Shown here: positions 59,190 to 64,000 of the stretch, one piece after another
Layout of the letters: each line of letters begins with the position of its first letter
Position numbering within the stretch: position 1 is the stretch's first letter
Notes under the pieces: model-generated
Told to the model about the DNA's origin: nothing
Seen by the model: the letters and a program-made list of their open reading frames with translations, nothing else
Databases searched by the model: none
Assembly: GCF_014650915.1 (NCBI RefSeq)
Contig: NZ_BMVW01000010.1
Location: 173,782 to 237,781 of the forward strand
Source: Streptomyces poonensis
Lineage (GTDB): Bacteria; Actinomycetota; Actinomycetes; Streptomycetales; Streptomycetaceae
Direction: 5' to 3'
DNA: 64,000 nt
Program-made: the position numbers and the translations under genes

Positions 59190-60212
59190 TTAACTACTGG
59201 CGCGCAGCCGGCGCGAGATGACGGAGTTGGCGATCCCGATGACGATGAGGATCAGGAACATCGTCCAGGCGATCGCCGAGGCACGGCCCAGGTGCTGGTT
59301 GACCCAGCCCTGCTCGTACAGGTACAGGCCGAGCGTCTGGAACTGGTGCGTCGAACCGCCGGACGCGCCCTTGTTCGCGTCGAACAGCAGCGGCTCGCCG
59401 AACAGCTGGCTGGCGCCGATGGTCGACACGACGACGGTGAACAGGATCGTCGGCCGCAGCGAGGGCAGCGTGACATGGAGGAACTGCTGCCAGCGGTTGG
59501 CGCCGTCCAGGGCCGCCGACTCGTACAGGTCCTGCGGGATCGCCTGCATGGCCGCCAGGTAGATCAGCGCGTTGTAGCCGGTCCAGCGCCAGATGACGAT
59601 CGACGACACGGCGAACTGCGAGGCCCAGGTGTCGTTCTGCCAGTCGATGTTGTCGATGCCGACGAAGCCCAGCGCCCAGTTGATCATGCCGTAGTCACGG
59701 CCGAAGAGCAGCACGAAGACCAGCGACGCGGCGGCGATCGACGTCGCGTACGGGGCGAGCATGATGACCCGGTAGAACGTCGAGCCGCGCAGCTTGTAGT
59801 TGAGGATGTGCGCCAGGCCCATCGCCATCAGCAGCTGCGGCACCGTGGAGATGATGCCGATGGTCAGCGTGTTCTGCGCCGCGTTCCAGAAGAACTCGTC
59901 GTCGAAGATCCGCGTGTAGTTGCGCAGGCCGACCCACGACATGTCGGTCGGCGCGGTCAGCTCCACCTGGTGCAGCGAGGCCCAGGCGGTGTAGATCAGC
60001 GGGAACAGGCCGAACGCCGCGAACAGCAGGAAGAACGGCGAGATAAACGCGTACGGGCTCCATTTGATGTCCCGCTGCCAGCGGCGGGAGAGCCGGGCGC
60101 GCTTCTTCGCCGCCTCCGCGGAGACGGGGCCGGCCGAGGAGCGGCCAGGGGCCGCGCCCCCCTCCTTCACGGGGGGCGCGGCGGTGTCATGCCTGGTTGA
60201 CATCTCGGTCAC
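59190..60212 (-). CDS. cebF: Cellobiose/cellotriose ABC permease CebF
   Basis: The product has 340 residues from GTG 60212, which overlaps the cebE stop as GTGA; ATG 60203 is an alternative start. A polar N-terminus (about 1-55) precedes six membrane helices. The EAA loop is ESAALDGANRWQQFLHVTLP. It partners CebG in the MalF/MalG-like channel. Confidence 0.93.
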   Translation of the reverse strand: MTEMSTRHDTAAPPVKEGGAAPGRSSAGPVSAEAAKKRARLSRRWQRDIKWSPYAFISPFFLLFAAFGLFPLIYTAWASLHQVELTAPTDMSWVGLRNYTRIFDDEFFWNAAQNTLTIGIISTVPQLLMAMGLAHILNYKLRGSTFYRVIMLAPYATSIAAASLVFVLLFGRDYGMINWALGFVGIDNIDWQNDTWASQFAVSSIVIWRWTGYNALIYLAAMQAIPQDLYESAALDGANRWQQFLHVTLPSLRPTILFTVVVSTIGASQLFGEPLLFDANKGASGGSTHQFQTLGLYLYEQGWVNQHLGRASAIAWTMFLILIVIGIANSVISRRLRASS

Positions 60213-61567
60213 TTGTCCAGGTTGTTGTCGATGGTCTTCGTGGCCGTCTCCCAGGCCTCCTCGGGCGACTTGCCCTGGGCCACGAGGATCACGCCGTTGT
60301 CCGTCAGACCCTGCTGGATGATCTGGTCCTTCGGGCCGATGGGCTGGTTCGGGACGTCCTCGGCGGCCTTGGCGAAGAACTCGCCGATCGGGGCGTCACC
60401 GGTCAGCTCGTTCTTGGCGCCCGTGACCTGCGGCAGCTCGTACGCGCCCGGGGCGCTCGGGAAGCTGCCCTGCTTCGCGAACAGCTTGGCCTGCTGCTCG
60501 GGGGCGGTCAGCCACGCGACGAGCTTCGCCGCCTCCTCGGTGTTCTTGCCCGACTTGGGCACGGAGAGGAAGGTGCCGCCCCAGTTGCCGGGCTTGGGCG
60601 CGGAGGCCACGTCCCACTTGCCGAACGACTCCGGCTTCGACTTGCCCATGATGGTGCCGAGCATCCACGGCGGGCAGGAGACCGCGGCGAACTTGCTGTT
60701 GGCGATCGTCGTGTCCCAGGCGGGCTGGAACTGCGTCTGGTTGCCGGTCAGCCCGTCCTCGGCGGCCTCGGCGGTGAGGTCGAAGGCGTCCTTCACCTTG
60801 GGGTTCGTCTTGTAAGTGACCTCGCCGGAGGCGTTGTAGAACTTCTCCTCCTCACTGCTGAGGATGGCGTTGATCAGACCACCGGGGGAGTCCAGGAAGG
60901 TGGTGCCCTCGGGCGCCTTCTTCTGGTAGTCCCGGCCGACCTCGACGAGCTTCTCCCAGCTGCCCGCCCAGAGCTTGCTCACTTCCTCGCGGTCGGTGGG
61001 CAGCCCGGCCTTCTCGAAGAGGTCCTTGCGGTAGCAGATGGCCATCGGGCCGACGTCGGTGCCGAGACCGATGGTCTGCCCGTCCTTGGTGGTGGCCTGC
61101 TTCCACTTCCAGTCCAGCCAGTTGCCCGACTCGACGCCCTCCGCCTTGGACAGGTCCATCAGCTTCGAGGACTGGGTCTCCACGACCTCGGCGATGTTGC
61201 CGACCTCGACGGCCTGGATGTCCTGGAGGCCGCTGTTGGAGGTGAGGCGGTTGACGAGAGCCGGGTAGTAGTTCTCGTTCCGCTCGACGACGGTCTCGGC
61301 GATCTTGATGTCCGGGTTCAGCTTCTCGTACTCGGCGTAGAGACCGGCCTCCTTGAACCCCTGGGTACCGAAGAGGCCCAGGGTGATCGTGGTCTTGCCC
61401 TCGCTGTCGCCCGACGACGAGTTGGAGCCCCCGTCGCCGTCGTCGGCACAGCCGGCCAGCAGCCCGGCGCCCAGCGACACCACGGCCGCGACCGTCATCG
61501 CCCGGCGGACGGCCGGGATGCCTCTGCCCTTACGAAGCCCGGAGTGGGGGAGGGTACGTGCTCGCAT
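60209..61567 (-). CDS. cebE: Cellobiose/cellotriose-binding lipoprotein CebE
   Basis: The product has 452 residues. The lipobox is LLAGC, so the mature protein is lipid-anchored outside the membrane. The rest is a SBP_bac_1 fold, with the ligand cleft including PGNWGGTFLSVPKSG. ACAGGAGGA precedes ATG 61567. It is the first gene of cebE-cebF-cebG-bglC and is divergent from cebR, with a perfect CebR box between. Confidence 0.94.
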   Translation of the reverse strand: MRARTLPHSGLRKGRGIPAVRRAMTVAAVVSLGAGLLAGCADDGDGGSNSSSGDSEGKTTITLGLFGTQGFKEAGLYAEYEKLNPDIKIAETVVERNENYYPALVNRLTSNSGLQDIQAVEVGNIAEVVETQSSKLMDLSKAEGVESGNWLDWKWKQATTKDGQTIGLGTDVGPMAICYRKDLFEKAGLPTDREEVSKLWAGSWEKLVEVGRDYQKKAPEGTTFLDSPGGLINAILSSEEEKFYNASGEVTYKTNPKVKDAFDLTAEAAEDGLTGNQTQFQPAWDTTIANSKFAAVSCPPWMLGTIMGKSKPESFGKWDVASAPKPGNWGGTFLSVPKSGKNTEEAAKLVAWLTAPEQQAKLFAKQGSFPSAPGAYELPQVTGAKNELTGDAPIGEFFAKAAEDVPNQPIGPKDQIIQQGLTDNGVILVAQGKSPEEAWETATKTIDNNLDK

Positions 61568-61976
61568 TGCGTCCTCCTGTTGCCCTGACGTGCCGACCCC
61601 CCGGCCAACTGCGTTGTTGGACCCGTTTGTTCATGCTGCGGCTCGGGCGGGGAACGTGCGGGATGTTTATGTGTCAGGTACCGTGGGAGCGCTCCCACAA
61701 GTGATTGGTTGAAGGGTGGCCGGTTCGTGCGGGGGTGTCAAGGGAATGGACGCGGAGACTTGTCTTCGGTTATCGGCCTGTTAACTAAGAGGGCGGGCAT
61801 CGGCCGGGGCATCACGCGGCGCAACAGGGGAGTCCCCGGAAAGTCACCGCGAGTTCAAAGAGTGGCGGGGTGACGGTCCGCAGACGGGTCCGTGGAGCCG
61901 CCGGGGCGCTCCCGCACGTCGTACGGAAGTCGGGACTGTTAGATTCCACGCCAGCGCGGTGTGACAGGAGGCGACC
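61568..61976. other. cebE-cebR intergenic region
   Basis: These 409 bases hold the divergent promoters of cebE and cebR and the perfect CebR box at 61684-61697. The cebE promoter is likely near the box (minus-strand CTGACACATAAACAT is AT-richer). The part near 61770-61790 (CCTGTTAACTAAGAGG) may belong to the cebR promoter. No gene is seen. Confidence 0.6.
61684..61697. promoter_or_regulatory. CebR operator, perfect match
   Basis: TGGGAGCGCTCCCA is identical to the 14-bp CebR consensus, extended to a 16-base palindrome by flanking G and C (61683-61698). It lies between cebE and cebR. Confidence 0.95.
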
Positions 61977-63032
61977 ATGGCAGGCCACGGAGGGCGAGGC
62001 CGGAGCGGCCGGAGGCCGACCCTGGAGGAGGTCGCCGCCCGGGCCGGTGTCGGCCGGGGCACGGTCTCCCGGGTGATCAACGGCTCGCCCCGGGTCAGTG
62101 ACGCGACCCGCGCGGCGGTCGAGGCGGCGGTGGCCGAGCTCGGCTATGTGCCGAACACGGCGGCCCGTGCGCTCGCGGCGAACCGCACGGACGCGATCGC
62201 CCTCGTGGTGCCCGAGCCGGAGAGGCGGTTCTTCACGGAGCCGTACTTCTCCGACATGCTCCGGGGCGTGGGCGCCGCACTGTCGGACACCGAGATGCAG
62301 TTGCTGCTGATCTTCGCGGGCAGCGACCGGGAGCGGCGCCGGCTGGCCCAGTACCTGGCGGCGCACCGGGTCGACGGCGTGCTGCTGGTCTCCGTGCACG
62401 CCGACGACCCGCTGCCCGACCTGCTGGGCCAGCTGGAGATCCCCGCGGTGATCAGCGGTCCGCGCTCGGAGCGTGAGACGCTCCCGTCGGTGGACTCGGA
62501 CAACTACGGCGGGGGCCGCTCGGCCGTGGAGCACCTCCTCGAGCGCGGCTGCTCGACGATCGCGACGATCACCGGCCGCCTCGACGTGTACGGCGCCCAG
62601 CGGCGTATCGACGGCTACCGGGACGCGCTGCTCGACGCGGGCCACGAGGTGGACGAGCGACTGATCGCGTCGGGTGACTTCACGGAGGAGGGCGGCCGCC
62701 GTGCGATGGCCGAGCTGCTCGCGAGCTGCCCCGGCCTGGACGGGGTGTTCGCCGGGTCGGACGTGATGGCGGCGGGCGCCCGCCAGGCGCTCCGCGAGGC
62801 CGGCCGCCGCATCCCGGATGACGTGGCCCTGGTCGGATACGACGACTCGGCGATCGCCCGGCACATGGATCCGCCGCTGACCAGCGTCCGCCAGCCCATC
62901 GAGGAGATGGGCCACGCCATGATCAGCCTCCTCCTGGACGAGATCGCCGACCAGCGTCCCGCGGTGTCGCGGGGACTGGAGCGGCGCCAGGTGGTGCTGC
63001 CCACGCAACTGATGACGAGGGCTTCGTCCTGA
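61977..63032 (+). CDS. cebR: LacI-family cellulose-utilisation repressor CebR
   Basis: The product has 351 residues. AGGAGG is six bases before the ATG. The N-terminal HTH (about residues 14-60: TLEEVAARAGVGRGTVSRVINGS, hinge VPNTAARALAANRTD) is typical of LacI. The effector domain is a periplasmic-binding fold (ALVVPEPERRFFTEPYFSDML, VFAGSDVMAAGARQAL, ALVGYDDSAIARHM). CebR represses cebEFG and bglC until cellobiose or cellotriose binds. Both boxes in this window fit its operator. Confidence 0.94.
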   Translation: MAGHGGRGRSGRRPTLEEVAARAGVGRGTVSRVINGSPRVSDATRAAVEAAVAELGYVPNTAARALAANRTDAIALVVPEPERRFFTEPYFSDMLRGVGAALSDTEMQLLLIFAGSDRERRRLAQYLAAHRVDGVLLVSVHADDPLPDLLGQLEIPAVISGPRSERETLPSVDSDNYGGGRSAVEHLLERGCSTIATITGRLDVYGAQRRIDGYRDALLDAGHEVDERLIASGDFTEEGGRRAMAELLASCPGLDGVFAGSDVMAAGARQALREAGRRIPDDVALVGYDDSAIARHMDPPLTSVRQPIEEMGHAMISLLLDEIADQRPAVSRGLERRQVVLPTQLMTRASS

Positions 63033-63100
63033 GGGCCGGCGACCGGCCGGGATCTGCTGCCCCGCCCGGTCGGCCGGGCCGCGGTCGTCGCGTGACACAC

Positions 63101-63142
63101 ACGATGAAGGGCCGACCCGCTCTCGGGTCGGCCCTTCATCGT
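63101..63142. terminator. Bidirectional terminator between cebR and tRNA-His
   Basis: A perfect 19-bp stem (ACGATGAAGGGCCGACCCG and complement) with a 4-base loop, the strongest terminator in the window, lies between the convergent cebR and tRNA-His genes. Confidence 0.9.
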
Positions 63143-63146
63143 TCAG

Positions 63147-63220
63147 GGTGAGTGACGGGACTTGAACCCGCGACATCCTGGACCACAACCAGGTGCTCTA
63201 CCAGCTGAGCTACACCCACC
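63147..63220 (-). tRNA. tRNA-His(GTG)
   Basis: The minus strand folds as a cloverleaf with acceptor GTGGGTG/CACTCAC plus the extra 5' G paired with C73, typical of tRNA-His, D-arm GCTCAGCTGGTAGAGC, anticodon loop TTGTGGT (anticodon GTG) and T-arm CGGGTTCAAGTCCCG. CCA is not encoded. Confidence 0.97.
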
Positions 63221-63264
63221 ATGACCGGCGGTTCTCCGTGCGGTTCACCGACCGGCCGAGAAAA

Positions 63265-63293
63265 AGTGTACAGGGTCCGAAGGGGTGCTCGCG
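63265..63293 (-). promoter_or_regulatory. Conserved tRNA promoter element, copy 3
   Basis: On the minus strand CGAGCACCCCTTCGGACCC is followed by TG and TACACT (-10), then TTTTTCTC, as upstream of two of the tRNA-Lys genes. Confidence 0.6.
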
Positions 63294-63323
63294 CCCGGCT
63301 TTGTGCGAGGCCGGGCCGGGCGC
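63291..63323 (-). terminator. Terminator of the oligoribonuclease gene
   Basis: GCGCCCGGC and GCCGGGCGC form a 9-bp stem with a 15-base loop right after the orn stop codon. It overlaps the upstream edge of the tRNA-His promoter element. Confidence 0.6.
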
Positions 63324-63335
63324 CGTCCGCCCGGG

Positions 63336-63938
63336 CTACTGCGCGGGCAGAACGTGTTTCGCGGCGATCGCCCGCGCGGTGTCCGAGTCGGGTCCGGGCT
63401 GGGGGACGAAGACGGCCTCGCGGTAGTAGCGCAGCTCCGCGATCGACTCGCGGATGTCGGCGAGCGCGCGGTGGTTGCCGTTCTTCTCGGGACTGTTGAA
63501 GTACGCCCGCGGGTACCAGCGGCGGGCCAGCTCCTTGATCGAGCTGACGTCCACGATCCGGTAGTGGAGGTAGCCCTCCAGGGTCGGCATGTCACGGAGC
63601 AGGAAGCCGCGGTCCGTACCGACCGAGTTGCCGCACAGCGGGGCCTTGCCCGGTTCCTTGACGTGCTCCCGGATGTAGGAGAGGACCTGCTCCTCGGCGT
63701 CCGCGAGCGTCGTGCCGTTCGGCAGCTCCGCCAGCAGACCCGACGCGGTGTGCATCTGCCGCACCACCTCGGGCATCGTCGTAAGGGCCGAGTCCGGGGG
63801 GCGGATCACGATGTCCACACCCTCGCCGAGCACGTTCAGCTCCGAGTCGGTGACCAGCGCGGCCACCTCGATGAGAGCGTCGTCGGACAGCGAGAGCCCG
63901 GTCATCTCGCAGTCGATCCACACCATGCGATCGTTCAT
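63336..63938 (-). CDS. orn: Oligoribonuclease Orn
   Basis: The product has 200 residues, the normal length. ATG 63938 follows AAGGTGAG. The DEDDh exonuclease sites are visible: WIDCEMTGL (Asp9, Glu11), LCGNSVGTDRGFL and NHRALADIRES (His and Asp). Orn degrades two- to five-base RNA, including pGpG made by EAL phosphodiesterases, which links it to CdgA at 33805. In S. coelicolor the gene is next to adpA and its loss slows growth; adpA is just outside this window if synteny holds. Confidence 0.95.
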   Translation of the reverse strand: MNDRMVWIDCEMTGLSLSDDALIEVAALVTDSELNVLGEGVDIVIRPPDSALTTMPEVVRQMHTASGLLAELPNGTTLADAEEQVLSYIREHVKEPGKAPLCGNSVGTDRGFLLRDMPTLEGYLHYRIVDVSSIKELARRWYPRAYFNSPEKNGNHRALADIRESIAELRYYREAVFVPQPGPDSDTARAIAAKHVLPAQ

Positions 63939-64000
63939 GTGTCTCACCTTACGGCCCGGCCAAGCCGTACGGCCCGGTCGTGCACCCGGGGGACCGGGTG

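Noticed and set aside
54581..60200. Very long plus-strand frames opposite PucR, bglC and cebFG
   Set aside because: They mirror real genes with clear domains on the minus strand and show repetitive Arg/Gly/Val-rich composition without motifs.
1..64000. Search for TTA codons that would mark bldA control
   Set aside because: No in-frame TTA was noticed in the genes I checked by eye, but this was not a full codon count, so no claim is made.

Overview
The window is high-GC actinobacterial DNA and reads as Streptomyces chromosome. Stop-to-stop open frames run through both strands of most genes, third codon positions are almost always G or C, several starts are GTG or TTG, and gene content and order match the S. 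coelicolor region between adpA/ornA and the cslA-glxA locus (synteny recalled from memory, not searched). There is no phage, transposase, integrase, rRNA or CRISPR array. This is core chromosome with small accessory patches, and its non-coding interest lies in operators, tandem repeats, terminators and tRNA genes.

Layout. 1-5 kb: a TetR-type operator, a SnoaL-like/DUF1772 pair, a cupin and a large secreted FG-GAP protein. 5-9 kb: a SEC-C/TPR protein, DUF6412 with a short YidC paralogue, and an FAH-family enzyme. 8.7-11.5 kb: a GlcG/HbpS-family protein and a Gfo/Idh/MocA dehydrogenase divergent from a ROK regulator. 11.6-15 kb: a secreted protein with an LAATG sorting signal, a HAD phosphatase, a secreted membrane-anchored protein and a class F sortase. 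15.5-24.7 kb: the hyphal-tip glycan locus: GH6 endoglucanase (cslZ), radical copper oxidase (glxA), cellulose-synthase-like enzyme (cslA), NlpC/P60 protein, SPFH protein and an AA10 LPMO behind a DasR box. 24.9-29 kb: IclR regulator and a polar amino-acid ABC operon. 29-34 kb: amidase and 2-hydroxyacid dehydrogenase divergent from an Asp/Glu-racemase-fold enzyme and a flavin monooxygenase. 33.8-38 kb: a PAS-GGDEF-EAL protein (cdgA) and an M6-like metalloprotease. 38-45.4 kb: prim-pol-like fragment, small protein, a Cas4-like nuclease / unknown protein / SF1 helicase operon, a PAP2 phosphatase and a histidine phosphatase. 45.5-49.3 kb: HTH-TPR regulator, methyltransferase-fold protein and small proteins. 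49.4-53.1 kb: a two-component system followed by a GH18 chitinase. 53.2-56.5 kb: MHS transporter and PucR regulator. 56.6-63 kb: the cellobiose/cellotriose system cebR-cebEFG-bglC with two CebR boxes. 63-64 kb: tRNA-His and oligoribonuclease. Three identical tRNA-Lys(CTT) genes are scattered through the first 38 kb.

How it works together. Much of the window concerns polysaccharides and the cell surface: making a beta-glucan-like polymer at the tip (CslA/GlxA/CslZ/LPMO), breaking down chitin (GH18) and cellulose oligomers (Ceb/BglC), and surface anchoring (sortase and LAATG substrate). Control is by sugar-responsive repressors (DasR box, CebR boxes, ROK regulator), c-di-GMP turnover (CdgA) and a two-component system. 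The least explained unit is the overlapping nuclease-unknown-helicase trio at 39.5-43.7 kb.
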